From the NCBI GenBank assembly GCA_902363445.1, contig CABJAB010000004.1, forward strand, positions 62,001-126,000: DNA of 64,000 nucleotides, in the 5' to 3' direction. This document shows positions 1 to 8,746 of the stretch, one piece after another. The notes beneath the pieces are model-generated. The model did not search any database, was not told the DNA's origin, and saw only the letters and a program-made list of their open reading frames with translations. The translations under genes and the position numbers were made by a program. Source of the DNA: Lachnospiraceae bacterium. GTDB taxonomy: Bacteria; Bacillota; Clostridia; Lachnospirales; Lachnospiraceae. How positions within the stretch are numbered: the first letter of the stretch is position 1; each line of letters opens with the position of its first letter.

Positions 1-195
1 ATCTGGGGTAGAGCAGAAATTATGATCGATAATGCGTTATACGACTATTTACCACGGGAGACATACGACACTTATACTGTCCAACGACGAGAAGCCAGCG
101 ATAATCTGCGCCTGGAGCGCAGCAGCATGGAATATTGGAATAATACAGAAAAGGAAAACCAAGATCTCCAGATCTGCTCTCTGTTTACAGAGTAA
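1..195 (+). CDS. 3' end of an unidentified protein (cut by window edge)
   Basis: Frame 1 is open from the first base to a TAA at 193-195, giving 64 codons of a charged, Tyr-, Asn- and Arg-rich sequence (for example DNALYDYLPRETYDTY, then RLERSSMEYWNN). It ends 48 bases before the WYL regulator and points the same way, so the two could be co-transcribed. The composition looks like a real protein C-terminus, but I recognise no family and the start lies outside the window. A competing frame at 32-247 is open too; it overlaps the WYL start and looks less protein-like. Confidence 0.45.
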   Translation: MWGRAEIMIDNALYDYLPRETYDTYTVQRREASDNLRLERSSMEYWNNTEKENQDLQICSLFTE

Positions 196-243
196 AAACC
201 AGATCAAAACAAAAACACTATGTTCAGATCATAGAGGAATAAT

Positions 244-1146
244 ATGAAAATCGACCGTTTGATCGGCATCATTACAATCTTGCTGCAGCAGGATAAAATA
301 ACAGCGCCGGAGCTGGCCGAAAGGTTTGAAGTTTCCAGGCGGACCATAAACAGAGATATCGAAGACATCTGTAAGGCGGGAATTCCTCTCATTACCACCC
401 AGGGATATGGAGGAGGCATCTCCATTGACGACAGATACAAAATAGACAGATCCTTCTTTACAGATGAGGAACTGCAGACAATTTTCGCCGGATTAAAAGG
501 AATCGACAGCGTATCAAAAACCTCATATTTGAAAACACTCCTTGAAAAGCTCTCAGACAAAGAAAACCGCGTGATATCAGAGGACATCATAATCCTCGAC
601 CTGGCATCCCACTATCAGAAACCGCTCACAAGGAAAATAGAACTCATAAAATATGCGATCCGGGAACGGCGTCTCCTTTCTTTCCATTACTATTATTCAA
701 AGGGTGAACAGCTAAAAAGAATCGAGCCCTATCATCTGATCTTCAAATGGTCCTCCTGGTATGTCTTTGGCTACTGTCCGGACAGACAAGGCTACCGTCT
801 CTTTAAACTGAACCGGCTTTGGGAGCTTCAAGTCATGGAAGAAACCTATTTGGTCAGAACCATACCGGAAACAGAACTGGAGCTTGATGACTATTTCACC
901 TCTGGTTCCATACATTTAAAAGCCCTGTTCGCCCCCAGTGAAAAGTACCGGCTGATTGAAGAATACGGCATCGGCTGCTTTTCTTCCATCGAAAGCGGCG
1001 AGCTGCTTCTTGAGCGCGATTTTACAAACTATGAAAATATGCGCGAATGGATATTCAGCTTCGGCGACAAGGTACGTATCGTGGAGCCCGACGAGCTGAA
1101 AACCGACCGAAAAAAGCAGGCCGAGCAGATATTGAAAATGGATTAA
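244..1146 (+). CDS. WYL-domain transcriptional regulator (DeoR-like HTH)
   Basis: A 300-residue DNA-binding regulator. Residues about 4-58 form a winged helix (LLQQDKITAPELAERFEVSR, followed by a TINRDIEDI recognition segment) of the HTH_11/DeoR type. Residues about 135-205 form a WYL domain with its ligand-contact core around WYVFGYC, and the C-terminal 80 residues fit the WCX extension. In this family WYL is thought to sense a small molecule or nucleic acid, so it should be a local ligand-responsive regulator. The start follows AGAGGAATAAT. It runs convergently into the histidine kinase gene with only 6 bases between the stops. Its target cannot be read from this window; the partial gene upstream is one candidate. 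Confidence 0.9.
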   Translation: MKIDRLIGIITILLQQDKITAPELAERFEVSRRTINRDIEDICKAGIPLITTQGYGGGISIDDRYKIDRSFFTDEELQTIFAGLKGIDSVSKTSYLKTLLEKLSDKENRVISEDIIILDLASHYQKPLTRKIELIKYAIRERRLLSFHYYYSKGEQLKRIEPYHLIFKWSSWYVFGYCPDRQGYRLFKLNRLWELQVMEETYLVRTIPETELELDDYFTSGSIHLKALFAPSEKYRLIEEYGIGCFSSIESGELLLERDFTNYENMREWIFSFGDKVRIVEPDELKTDRKKQAEQILKMD

Positions 1147-1152
1147 ATGACA

Positions 1153-3708
1153 TTAAGCGCCTTTTCCCGGCCGGATATACTTCTGCAAAAGCTGAATCAC
1201 CAGCGTGGTATCGATCGGTTTGATCACATGGCCGTTCATTCCACAGGCGGCACTCTTTTGAATGTCTTCTGAAAAAGCATCCGCCGTCATTGCGATGATC
1301 GGGATGTCGGAATCCGCGCGGCCTGATGCCCGGATTGCCTTTGCCGCCTCATAACCGTCCATTATCGGCATGCGGATATCCATTAAGACCGCATCATAAA
1401 AGCCCGGCTCCGACTGTTCATACTTTTGAAGGCATATCTGTCCATTTTCCGCCCGTTCAATCTCCAAGCCATACTCGGAAAGAAGCGTATCGGCAATCTC
1501 CCAGTTGAGATCATTGTCCTCCGCCAGCAGGATCCGCTTTCCGCCAAGGTCGGGCTTATATAGTTCTTCTCCCTTAATGACATCTGACGAAATCCCCATG
1601 TAGTGATTCAGAGTGTGGAACAGCGTCGATTTAAACAGCGGCTTCGCAATAAAACCGCTGATACCCGCAGCATCCGCTTCTTCTTCAATATCTCCCCATT
1701 CATAAGCGGAAACGAGCAGAATCGGAATCTTTCCTCCAATCCTCCGGCGCAGCTGTCTTGCGGTCTGCAGGCCGTCCAACCCCGGCATCTTCCAGTCCAA
1801 AAGGATGATCTGGAATTCATCCCCGGCTTCTTGACGCGCCTGGACCATCCGCAGAGCACTCTCCCCATCGGAAACCCATTCTGAAACAGCTCCCAGCTCT
1901 TTCAGGGCTGAAACGGTACTCCGGCAGAGCTGCTCGTCATCGTCTGCCACAAGGATATTCCATCTGGGAAGGACCATGTCTTTTTCCCGCGTCTGAACCT
2001 TCTCCACATCGATCGTAACACGGAATTCACTTCCGGCTCCCGGCTCGCTGTCCACCTCAATGGTTCCTTCCATGGCATCGACTATGTATTTAGTGATTGC
2101 CATTCCAAGCCCGGTCCCCTCTGTTCTGTTCACCTGGCTGCCGCCCTCCCGTTCAAAAGCCTCAAACAGACGTTCTTGGAATTCCTTCGACATTCCAATC
2201 CCCGTATCTTTCACGCAGAAATGAATCCGGACAAAAGTGTCCTTCTTCGGAGAAAGCTCCTCCCGCACGGTCAAATGAATGGTCCCTCCTTCCGGCGTGA
2301 ACTTGACCGAATTGGACAGCAGGTTCAAAAGTACCTGATTCAGCCGTATTCCGTCACAGAGCACTTCCTCTATACGAACATCCTGAAGAAACACATCAAA
2401 CTGTTGGTTTTTCGCCTTTATCTGCGGCTGAACAATATTAACAATGCTCTCTATGGTCTCCCGCAATGAGATCTGTTCCAAATTAAGCGTCAGCTTCCCG
2501 CTTTCAATCTTGGACATATCCAGCACGTCGTTGATAAGCCCCAGCAAGTGCTTGCTGGAAAAGGTGATCTTCTGCAGGCAGTCCCTTACCTGTTCCGTCC
2601 TTTCCAGATTTGCGGAAGCAATAGCTGTCATGCCAACAATTGCATTCATCGGTGTGCGGATATCATGGCTCATGTTTGACAAAAACTCGCTCTTGGCGTG
2701 ATTTGCGTTGTCCGCCTTTTTTCTGGCCTCCTGAAGCGCCGTCAGCTGCCGTTGTGACATCCGGAAATACAGAAAAAAAATGATCAGTAACGTGATCATG
2801 ATCAGACCGCTTCCAGCGAGGGTGGTGGCTATCCGCTGTCTTCCAAGGGTAAGTATGGGTTCCTCCAAGGTCCCGTATGGCATTACCGATACCATATACC
2901 AGTCAGAATGAGGCAGAGGAGTAAAATAGGTATTTCGGCGTTCCCCATCGATCTCCACTACAACCGAATAATCCTCTTCCCCCGCGATTGCCTCTTTCAT
3001 AGCTTGTACCATTTCTTGCGGCGTTTTGCCGCCGCTCCCTTTTTGGGACAATATCCGGTCAAAATAAGATTCCTCTCCGGCATCTGCATTCCGCAGGATA
3101 AAGCGGCCGTCTTTCCGGATAAAATGGGAATAGACCAGCGTCTCTCCGATATCCAGGGAAAGCCTCTCCCCAACGTATTCCATGGGGAGTCCGGCTACCA
3201 AAGCCAGGGAGGATGTACCGCCTTCCATAGAATAGGCGGCCGGCACTCCCAGTAAAAGCAGCGTCTCTCCGGACTCTGTGACTCCAGCCGCCACCTTTTT
3301 CTCGCCATGGTTCAGGGAATCGATAAAGTCCGCTTCATCAATGATTTCAATCGTTTCTCCCCGCAGCACATCGTTCTTTCCATCCGCGGCATAAAGGCTC
3401 AAATACGTAAAGCTATTATTTTCACCGCCGGCATCTAATTTCACTCGTGTGCCGCCGGAGCTGTCTGAGGGCCCGGAAGAAATCTGCTCGACAATCCCTT
3501 CTGCCTCAGACAAATGCAGATCGATCAGCAAATTAAAATGCAGCTTGAGCTGCGTGCTCATCTGAGACATATATATTGTCCCTACCTTATGGAGCGCCTC
3601 ACTGCTCTGACGCATCATATATGTGGTGATCCATACAAATACACCGACACAGAGAGTAAGGGCGCTGATAAGGCTGATCCATAAAAAACGCAGAGTGCTT
3701 TTTTTCAT
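1153..3708 (-). CDS. hybrid sensor histidine kinase with two receiver domains
   Basis: A membrane hybrid kinase of about 851 residues. It has an N-terminal membrane segment, an extracytoplasmic Cache-like sensor of roughly 250 residues and a second membrane segment near residues 305-325. The dimerisation domain with the phospho-acceptor His ([19 protein letters not shown]) follows, then an HATPase domain with the N box [15 protein letters not shown] and G box TGLGMAI. Two receiver domains complete it, with phospho-acceptor Asp in LLDWKMPG and LMDIRMP. There is no Hpt or output domain, so the phosphate must pass to a separate protein not visible here. The ATG at 3708 has AAGGAG nine bases upstream and is preferred to an earlier in-frame start at 3756. 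It is divergent from the YdeI-like gene. Confidence 0.93.
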   Translation of the reverse strand: MKKSTLRFLWISLISALTLCVGVFVWITTYMMRQSSEALHKVGTIYMSQMSTQLKLHFNLLIDLHLSEAEGIVEQISSGPSDSSGGTRVKLDAGGENNSFTYLSLYAADGKNDVLRGETIEIIDEADFIDSLNHGEKKVAAGVTESGETLLLLGVPAAYSMEGGTSSLALVAGLPMEYVGERLSLDIGETLVYSHFIRKDGRFILRNADAGEESYFDRILSQKGSGGKTPQEMVQAMKEAIAGEEDYSVVVEIDGERRNTYFTPLPHSDWYMVSVMPYGTLEEPILTLGRQRIATTLAGSGLIMITLLIIFFLYFRMSQRQLTALQEARKKADNANHAKSEFLSNMSHDIRTPMNAIVGMTAIASANLERTEQVRDCLQKITFSSKHLLGLINDVLDMSKIESGKLTLNLEQISLRETIESIVNIVQPQIKAKNQQFDVFLQDVRIEEVLCDGIRLNQVLLNLLSNSVKFTPEGGTIHLTVREELSPKKDTFVRIHFCVKDTGIGMSKEFQERLFEAFEREGGSQVNRTEGTGLGMAITKYIVDAMEGTIEVDSEPGAGSEFRVTIDVEKVQTREKDMVLPRWNILVADDDEQLCRSTVSALKELGAVSEWVSDGESALRMVQARQEAGDEFQIILLDWKMPGLDGLQTARQLRRRIGGKIPILLVSAYEWGDIEEEADAAGISGFIAKPLFKSTLFHTLNHYMGISSDVIKGEELYKPDLGGKRILLAEDNDLNWEIADTLLSEYGLEIERAENGQICLQKYEQSEPGFYDAVLMDIRMPIMDGYEAAKAIRASGRADSDIPIIAMTADAFSEDIQKSAACGMNGHVIKPIDTTLVIQLLQKYIRPGKGA

Positions 3709-3878
3709 GGGGGAGTTCTCCTTAGTATTAAATTTTATCGTATAAGATGGCCCCACCGGCTATAAATCGCCTGCGTGCGGCCATTGTACGAGTCTTCTAA
3801 CCTATATCTGGTACTACTATACCACAATCTCCGCCGGCTTCGCAACCGATATCGTCCCGGGTATCCACAGAAAGCAAA

Positions 3879-3907
3879 TTGACAAGGCGGGCATATTACT
3901 CTACACT
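3879..3907 (+). promoter_or_regulatory. probable sigma-A promoter of the YdeI-like gene
   Basis: TTGACA at 3879-3884 and TACACT at 3902-3907 are 17 bases apart, 63 bases upstream of the coding start at 3971. The -35 is perfect; the -10 has two mismatches. Confidence 0.5.
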
Positions 3908-3970
3908 GTTTATAACAGCATTCAATCGTATTAGGCGAATAGGACAGACAATGGGAGTAACATATATATC

Positions 3971-4531
3971 ATGGATGAAATAATGAAATTTGCCAACAGA
4001 GAAGAATTCAGGAAATGGCTGCGAGATAATTGCCTGTCTGACACTGGTATTTGGCTATTATTTGGCAAAGCAGGAGGACCGAAAACGATAAAGGCCGGCG
4101 AAGCGCTCGAAGAAGCCCTTTGCTTCGGATGGATAGACGGACAAATGCAGAGCATAGATGACAAAACTTATAAAAAATATTTTTCCCTGCGCAGAAAAAA
4201 CAGTAAATGGTCGGAGAAAAACAAAGCATTGGTTAAAAGCCTGGAAGACCGAGGGATCATGACTGACTATGGCAGAAAGAAAATAGAAGAAGCCAAAAGA
4301 AACGGCCAGTGGGATGCTCCAAAATCTCCACCTGTCTCAGAGGAACAGATAGCCGTTTTATCTGCCTTGCTAAAAGAGCATGAGCCTGCTCATACAAATT
4401 TTCTGGCTATGCCTTTGTCTGTAAAGAAAACCTACACGAGAGCATATTTTGACGCAAAAACAGATGCCGGACGTGAAAAACGGTTTTTTTGGATGATCGA
4501 CAGGCTCAATAAAAACCTAAAACCCATGTGA
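3971..4531 (+). CDS. YdeI/OmdA-family protein
   Basis: A soluble protein of 186 residues. The N-terminal part (NREEFRKWLRDNCLSDTGIW, then KAGEALEEALCFGWIDGQ) is characteristic of the YdeI/OmpD-associated (OmdA) family. The C-terminal segment with the pattern YTRAYFDAKTDAGREKR matches the usual end of that family. Members are often annotated as bacteriocin-protection or stress proteins, but the biochemical role is not settled. The length is normal for the family. The gene is a single-gene unit between its own promoter and a hairpin terminator at 4543-4570. A GGGAG lies somewhat far (13 bases) from the ATG, so the start is slightly uncertain. Confidence 0.85.
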   Translation: MDEIMKFANREEFRKWLRDNCLSDTGIWLLFGKAGGPKTIKAGEALEEALCFGWIDGQMQSIDDKTYKKYFSLRRKNSKWSEKNKALVKSLEDRGIMTDYGRKKIEEAKRNGQWDAPKSPPVSEEQIAVLSALLKEHEPAHTNFLAMPLSVKKTYTRAYFDAKTDAGREKRFFWMIDRLNKNLKPM

Positions 4532-4542
4532 AGGTTTAAAAA

Positions 4543-4570
4543 AACAGCTCTCCCTAATGGGAAAGCTGTT
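4543..4570. terminator. bidirectional intrinsic terminator
   Basis: A 12-base stem with one mismatch (AACAGCTCTCCC / GGGAAAGCTGTT) around a TAAT loop. T-rich sequence follows on both strands, so it can end the YdeI-like gene on the plus strand and tRNA-Leu on the minus strand. Confidence 0.8.
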
Positions 4571-4584
4571 CTTTTCCTTTAAAA

Positions 4585-4667
4585 TGCGGATGGTGGGACT
4601 TGAACCCACACGAGGTCGCCCCCGTCAGATTTTGAGTCTGATGCGTCTGCCATTCCGCCACATCCGC
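4585..4667 (-). tRNA. tRNA-Leu (anticodon CAA)
   Basis: Read on the minus strand, a seven-base acceptor stem GCGGATG pairs with CATCCGC and is followed by an A discriminator. The anticodon arm is TCAGA-CTCAAAA-TCTGA, giving anticodon CAA, which reads the UUG leucine codon. The T arm GGGTTCAAGTCCC is canonical, and the 83-base length with a long variable arm is typical of a class II leucine tRNA. CCA is not encoded. It has its own promoter (4690-4718) and terminator (4543-4570). Confidence 0.95.
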
Positions 4668-4689
4668 GTGACTTTACAAGCCGAGATTT

Positions 4690-4718
4690 ATTGTAGCATA
4701 TCCCCATTTATTATGCAA
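4690..4718 (-). promoter_or_regulatory. promoter of tRNA-Leu
   Basis: On the minus strand, TTGCAT (4713-4718), a 17-base spacer and TACAAT (4690-4695) with an extended TG lie just upstream of the tRNA. Confidence 0.75.
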
Positions 4719-4740
4719 GTATTTTTTCCGAGTTTCCCCG

Positions 4741-4769
4741 TTGACGACTGGGATTTTCATTGTTAAAAT
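4741..4769 (+). promoter_or_regulatory. promoter of the DUF3783 gene
   Basis: TTGACG (4741-4746), a 17-base spacer and TAAAAT (4764-4769) lie 38 bases upstream of the chosen start. It is back to back with the tRNA-Leu promoter. Confidence 0.65.
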
Positions 4770-4806
4770 GGATGATAGAATCCGGAAAAACAGAAAGGAA
4801 CCCTCT

Positions 4807-5211
4807 ATGAATCCCACAGAAACGGTACTCTTATATAATTTTTCCGGCAGCGATGCCGGACAAAAGCTCAAATCTGTCCTCTTACAGATGCATGTCCGTA
4901 TCAAACTCGTGGAGCCGGACCAATATCTGGAGCCCATTGGCTGGCTGGCCGGAATCAAAGCCATCCCTCCTGCAGGAGAAGTCTATAAAGGCAGCGGCTT
5001 CCCGGAACAGATGCTGATCATGCGCGGTTTCACCGGAAATAGGATCGATGAGCTTTTACAGCTCCTCCGCCGGTACGGAATCCCCCCTATTCCTCTGAAG
5101 GCTGTGGTCACCGAACACAATCAATACTGGAATTCTCTCGAACTCCATGAAGAACTACAAAAGGAACACGCGGCTATGCAGGCCCGTTCCGGACAATCTG
5201 ATGGAAAATAA
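4807..5211 (+). CDS. DUF3783 domain-containing protein
   Basis: A small protein of 134 residues resembling the DUF3783 family of Clostridia. Visible traits are an N-terminal beta strand (ETVLLYNFSG), a central YKGSGFPEQMLIMRGFTG segment and a C-terminal PPIPLKAVVTEHNQYW followed by a charged helix. The function of the family is unknown. The start at 4807 follows AGAAAGGAACCCTCT; the frame stays open upstream to 4741, but that would run through the promoter. The gene is a single transcription unit ending at the strong hairpin at 5278-5321. Confidence 0.8.
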   Translation: MNPTETVLLYNFSGSDAGQKLKSVLLQMHVRIKLVEPDQYLEPIGWLAGIKAIPPAGEVYKGSGFPEQMLIMRGFTGNRIDELLQLLRRYGIPPIPLKAVVTEHNQYWNSLELHEELQKEHAAMQARSGQSDGK

Positions 5212-5277
5212 ATGGTGATCGACGGCTTCAAAGTCCTGTTTGGAAAGACTAAACGGCAGCCGTAAATCGCAGTATAG

Positions 5278-5321
5278 AAAAAAAGTGTCTCCGCGGAATC
5301 GTTCCCGGCGACACTTTTTTT
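5278..5321 (+). terminator. intrinsic terminator of the DUF3783 gene
   Basis: A long hairpin with outer stem AAGTGTC / GACACTT and inner pairing CGCGGAA / TTCCCG ends in a run of seven T. The A run on the other side would let it work on the minus strand as well. Confidence 0.85.
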
Positions 5322-5337
5322 AATAACATGTCTAATC

Positions 5338-5893
5338 ATGCCTTTGAATACCCTTCAAACAAGTTTTCTTTGTCAAATTTACAAGACAAGAGGAAATCCG
5401 CTTCCATTCAGGCGGCTCGCTGGCAATCGGATTGTTCCTCTTGCTCTTTCTTCCGCGCCGAAATAAGCTCTCATTCGTTTTAAAAGCCAAAGGGGCGGTC
5501 CACCGCGGCCCGCAGCCTTTAGGCGCGCGGGCCGTGTGGATATCCGATTCTTTTCTGGAATCAAGGGAGCGGAAATCATCCAAAAAGGTGCGGCAGGCAG
5601 GGCGCCGGCAGAAAGATTTCGGACCGGCCTAAAGGTGAGCGCTGCAGGGCAGCGGCCGGTGTTCCCCAGTCGGAGGGAGACAGAAACGGAAATTCCGATT
5701 CCGTTTCTGAGCGAACAGGAGACGAAAAATCATCAGGATTTCCCGCCGACATGTGAGCGATACTTCCGGAGCGGGGATAAAGCGGTTCCTACATCGCCAG
5801 CGAACCGAAATCGTGACGGCCAGGAACTTCTGCCGGTGTTTAACTGGAGTTCAATCTGAGCTTATAAAAAATGATTCCCAAAAGTTTTTTGTA
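5338..5893 (+). repeat. long structured interspersed repeat, copy LR-A
   Basis: First of three related copies (others near 12205 and 34168). It starts with the shared boundary TACCCTTCAAACAAG and ends with a shared AAATGATTCCnAAAAGT followed by TTTTGTA. The 5' module of this copy contains a long hairpin, CAAGAGGAAATCCG pairing with CGGATTGTTCCTCTTG. The 3' module holds a perfect 11-base inverted repeat, CAGAAACGGAA (5681-5691) with TTCCGTTTCTG (5699-5709). A 107-codon frame is open through the 3' module, but substitutions against copy B do not favour silent positions. The element fills the gap between the DUF3783 gene and yaaA and abuts the yaaA stop codon. I do not recognise it as an insertion sequence or a known RNA. 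Confidence 0.85.
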
Positions 5894-6673
5894 CTATAAT
5901 TTTTTCGCTTTTAAGAATACATAACAGTCTTCCTCCGACATTTCTCTGCAGAAATGATAGCCCAGACCGTCAAATCTCATCATTTCCTCTGGTCTCTCCA
6001 CCTGATTTTCCGCAAGAAATCGGACCATTTCTCCTCTGGCCATTTTCACCTGTGTTCCAGTTTCCATTACCTTATCCCCGCGTCTTTCCCCAAACCGGCA
6101 GGTGAGAACGCGGATTTTTCCAAACCGGCCGAAAGTCTGGCTTCCCTCCGCCAGATATTCCGTAATACAGCGGCTGTATTCCCGCGAGGCCAAATTCAGA
6201 ATCAGATTGGTCTCTTTAGAAACCTCTTCAAAAAGCTTTCTGCCCCAAAACTCATAGAGGTTCTTTTTTCCCAAAACCTCTGCTCTTGCCTGCATTTCTA
6301 GACGGTAGGGCACTACGCCGTCCAAAGGCTTCAGAACTCCGTAAAATCCGGAAAGAATCCGGAGACGCTCCTGGATGTATTTCCATCCCTCCGATTCAAA
6401 AACGACAGGCGCCATATACTGATACTGGATTCCCTCATATGCAAGGAGCGCCGGTGTCAAGCGTCGTTTTAAGTCCATAGTCTGAAACCGCCCGTAATTG
6501 AGCTCAGCGATTTTGTCATTACAGCGCCAAAGCTTTTTTGCCTCCTCAAGAGGCAGCGATCTCATATACCGACGGAGTATATCCGCCTCTTCCAGAAATA
6601 CCGGACAGCTGCAAACCTCCAGACTCTCCATATCTTCTTTCATTTTTTTAGCAGGTGAAATAATAATCTTCAT
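5894..6673 (-). CDS. yaaA: YaaA/DUF328 family peroxide stress protein
   Basis: A 259-residue cytosolic protein starting with the family hallmark MKIIISPAKKM. The conserved FYGVLKPLDG and PYRLEM segments (about residues 110-127) and the LILNLASREYS region follow. In Escherichia coli YaaA lowers intracellular iron and protects DNA under peroxide stress, and the protein binds DNA; the same role is inferred here. The length is normal. Its last codons run right up to the end of LR-A, so it has lost or never had a spacer and terminator of its own. It sits just downstream of pgeF on the same strand. Confidence 0.92.
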   Translation of the reverse strand: MKIIISPAKKMKEDMESLEVCSCPVFLEEADILRRYMRSLPLEEAKKLWRCNDKIAELNYGRFQTMDLKRRLTPALLAYEGIQYQYMAPVVFESEGWKYIQERLRILSGFYGVLKPLDGVVPYRLEMQARAEVLGKKNLYEFWGRKLFEEVSKETNLILNLASREYSRCITEYLAEGSQTFGRFGKIRVLTCRFGERRGDKVMETGTQVKMARGEMVRFLAENQVERPEEMMRFDGLGYHFCREMSEEDCYVFLKAKKL

Positions 6674-6677
6674 ATTG

Positions 6678-7559
6678 TCATTCCAGGCAAAGAAACGCCG
6701 CCAGATTTCCCCGTCTGCCCCCGGACGCCCTGTGGGAAAATAAAAGCTCCGGATTACAGCAGGTACATATATCCGTTACGGCAAGATGCTCTGGTAAAAT
6801 GCCGGAATCCAGCAGAATCAGACGATTCGCCTCCCACAAATCCAGCTGGAATTTGCCGTCCGGCTTTTCATCCAGCAGCCGTTCATCCGCCAGCTCTCCG
6901 AAAGCCCTCCGGAACTCCTCCGCCACATCCAGGCTCACTTCATAGCAGCTGCGGCAGATACTGGGCCCTATACAGGCCAGTACCTCCTCCGGCCGGCTGC
7001 CGAAAGCTTCCCGCATCTTCTCCAGAGTATGGCGGCCCATCCTGTCTTTTGTCCCCCTCCAGCCGGAATGAGAAAGACCGATAACCCTGTTGACCGGATC
7101 GACAAAGTATAAAGGCACACAGTCCGCATAAAAAGTGACCAGCGGAAGTCCGCGCACGTTCGTTATCAGCCCATCCACATCCGAATAGGGTAGCGGACGG
7201 ATAATGCCGTTTCCCGCATCGGCCTCTGTCGCCACCCTGACATTCGTCGTATGAGTCTGCTGAGACAAAACCATCCGCTCCATGGGCATTTCCAGGGCTT
7301 CCGCCACACGCCGGTAATTCTCCATTACCTTCTGTCTGGCCTCTCCCCGGAGAAATCCCAGGTTCATAAATGAACATGCCCCCTCACTGACTCCTCCCAA
7401 ACGGGTGGAAAAGCCGTGTTTCACAAGCCCTGATTCTTCCAGCAAGGGAAAGCTTAAAAACGGAATTCCATTCCGTACATGGCACCGAATTTCCTGTTCC
7501 TTCTCTCCTGCCTTCCTGTTCCACAATATCGTCTGTTCTGAAGATGTTCCGCACATCAT
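6678..7559 (-). CDS. pgeF: peptidoglycan editing factor PgeF / polyphenol oxidase family (YfiH)
   Basis: A protein of about 293 residues of the multicopper-like YfiH family, now regarded as a purine nucleoside phosphorylase or cell-wall quality-control factor (PgeF). The metal-binding residues are visible: the His in SQQTHTTNV, the Cys and nearby residues in FYADCVPLYFVDP, and the His in IGLSHSGWRGT. An ACIGPSICRSCYEV motif follows. The start at 7559 has AAAGGAG six bases upstream; an ATG at 7586 would overlap yraN and has no such site. It lies between yraN and yaaA in one minus-strand run. The exact substrate here is inferred. Confidence 0.9.
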   Translation of the reverse strand: MMCGTSSEQTILWNRKAGEKEQEIRCHVRNGIPFLSFPLLEESGLVKHGFSTRLGGVSEGACSFMNLGFLRGEARQKVMENYRRVAEALEMPMERMVLSQQTHTTNVRVATEADAGNGIIRPLPYSDVDGLITNVRGLPLVTFYADCVPLYFVDPVNRVIGLSHSGWRGTKDRMGRHTLEKMREAFGSRPEEVLACIGPSICRSCYEVSLDVAEEFRRAFGELADERLLDEKPDGKFQLDLWEANRLILLDSGILPEHLAVTDICTCCNPELLFSHRASGGRRGNLAAFLCLE

Positions 7560-7573
7560 CCCGCACTCCTTTC

Positions 7574-7924
7574 CTAAAATGTCCAAAAGGCGTCTTCAAT
7601 GATTCGGATCTGTTCCCCTTCCATGGATACCACATCGAACCGGCAGGGGACCGACAGTCCGTACCCATGGCTCTTCATATAAAATTCCGCCGTTTTTCTT
7701 ATGACCGTCTGTTTCCTTACGTCCACGGCCTCTTCCGGATATCCCGTCCCTGCGTCTTTTCTGTACTTGACCTCAATGAACACCAGATAGCCCTTGTGCC
7801 TGGCTATGATATCAATTTCTCCCAGCCGGCAGCGAAAATTCCTTTCCAATATCCGATAACCGGAACTGCACAATATCCTGGCCGCCAGTTCCTCATACCT
7901 GGCTCCGATCTGCCGACGGTTCAA
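7574..7924 (-). CDS. yraN: UPF0102 protein YraN, endonuclease-like
   Basis: A 116-residue member of the UPF0102/YraN family. The nuclease-like core is clear: GARYEELAA near the N-terminus, LGEIDIIA around residue 36 and FIEVKYRK around residue 50, giving the E-(x)n-D-(x)n-ExK arrangement of Holliday-junction-resolvase-type folds. The biological role is not firmly known. A TTG start is used, with GGAG seven bases upstream. It follows rnhB in the operon, the usual neighbourhood for this gene in Firmicutes and Proteobacteria. Confidence 0.93.
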   Translation of the reverse strand: MNRRQIGARYEELAARILCSSGYRILERNFRCRLGEIDIIARHKGYLVFIEVKYRKDAGTGYPEEAVDVRKQTVIRKTAEFYMKSHGYGLSVPCRFDVVSMEGEQIRIIEDAFWTF

Positions 7925-7963
7925 ATGCTCACTCCTTTACGGTATCCTTATCTCCGGCGCCGA

Positions 7964-8722
7964 TCACAGCAGATTCTTCAAGAAGCTCCTCCTGTGTATG
8001 GGCGTCATTCCATATTTCCGGACGGCGGCGATATGCTCCGCCGAACCGTAGCCCTTGTGACCGGCAAAACCATATTCCGGATAAAGCTTGTCATATTCCC
8101 GCATCATCCTGTCCCTGCTCACCTTTGCGATGATGCTGGCGGCTGCTATGGACAGGCTCTTTGCGTCTCCCTTGATGATCGGCACCTGCCGCACAGACCC
8201 GGGAAGGCCGGGAATCGTGACCGCATCGTTAAGGCTCACATCCGGACAGGGCGAGAGCTCCGAGACCGCCTCCCGCATCGCTTCATAAGTCGCTTGAAGT
8301 ATGTTGATCTCATCGATCCTTCCCGGCCCTACTATCCCAATTCCCACGCTTACGGCCTGATCCATAATCTCATCATACAGCATCTCCCTTTTCTTTTCGG
8401 AGAGCTTCTTCGAATCGTTGACATAAAGAATCTTACAGTCCTCCGGAAGGATCACCGCCGCAGCCGCCACCGGCCCCGCCAGCGGTCCCCGTCCGGCTTC
8501 GTCGATCCCGCAGATGACTCCAAACCTCCGGTACTTCCGTTCATAAGACAGCATGGAATCCAGCCGGTCGTATTCTGCCCGCAAGAGCATCTGCTTTTTT
8601 TCTGCGGACTCCGCCAGCTTCCTGACCCCGGCTCTCTCATCCTTCTTATAAAACGCAAGCAATGCGGGTAAATCCGCATTGCCTGCCTGTTCAATCTGTA
8701 TCTTTATCTCCTGTATGGTCAT
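7964..8722 (-). CDS. rnhB: ribonuclease HII
   Basis: This enzyme cleaves RNA in RNA-DNA hybrids and excises misincorporated ribonucleotides. The catalytic start ICGIDEAGRGPLAGPV lies near residue 70, preceded by an N-terminal extension of about 65 residues, as in Bacillus-type RNase HII. Further conserved blocks are NDSKKLSEKKRE, KGDAKSLSIAAASIIAKVSRD and PEYGFAGHKGYGS with the C-terminal acidic/His site. The 252-residue length is normal. It lies between lepB and yraN in the usual clostridial order. Confidence 0.96.
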   Translation of the reverse strand: MTIQEIKIQIEQAGNADLPALLAFYKKDERAGVRKLAESAEKKQMLLRAEYDRLDSMLSYERKYRRFGVICGIDEAGRGPLAGPVAAAAVILPEDCKILYVNDSKKLSEKKREMLYDEIMDQAVSVGIGIVGPGRIDEINILQATYEAMREAVSELSPCPDVSLNDAVTIPGLPGSVRQVPIIKGDAKSLSIAAASIIAKVSRDRMMREYDKLYPEYGFAGHKGYGSAEHIAAVRKYGMTPIHRRSFLKNLL

Positions 8723-8746
8723 ATCGTTCTCCTAATGTATATCATG

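Noticed and set aside
32..247. 71-codon ORF before the WYL gene
   Set aside because: It overlaps the WYL start codon and the more convincing frame-1 C-terminus that runs from the window edge to 195.
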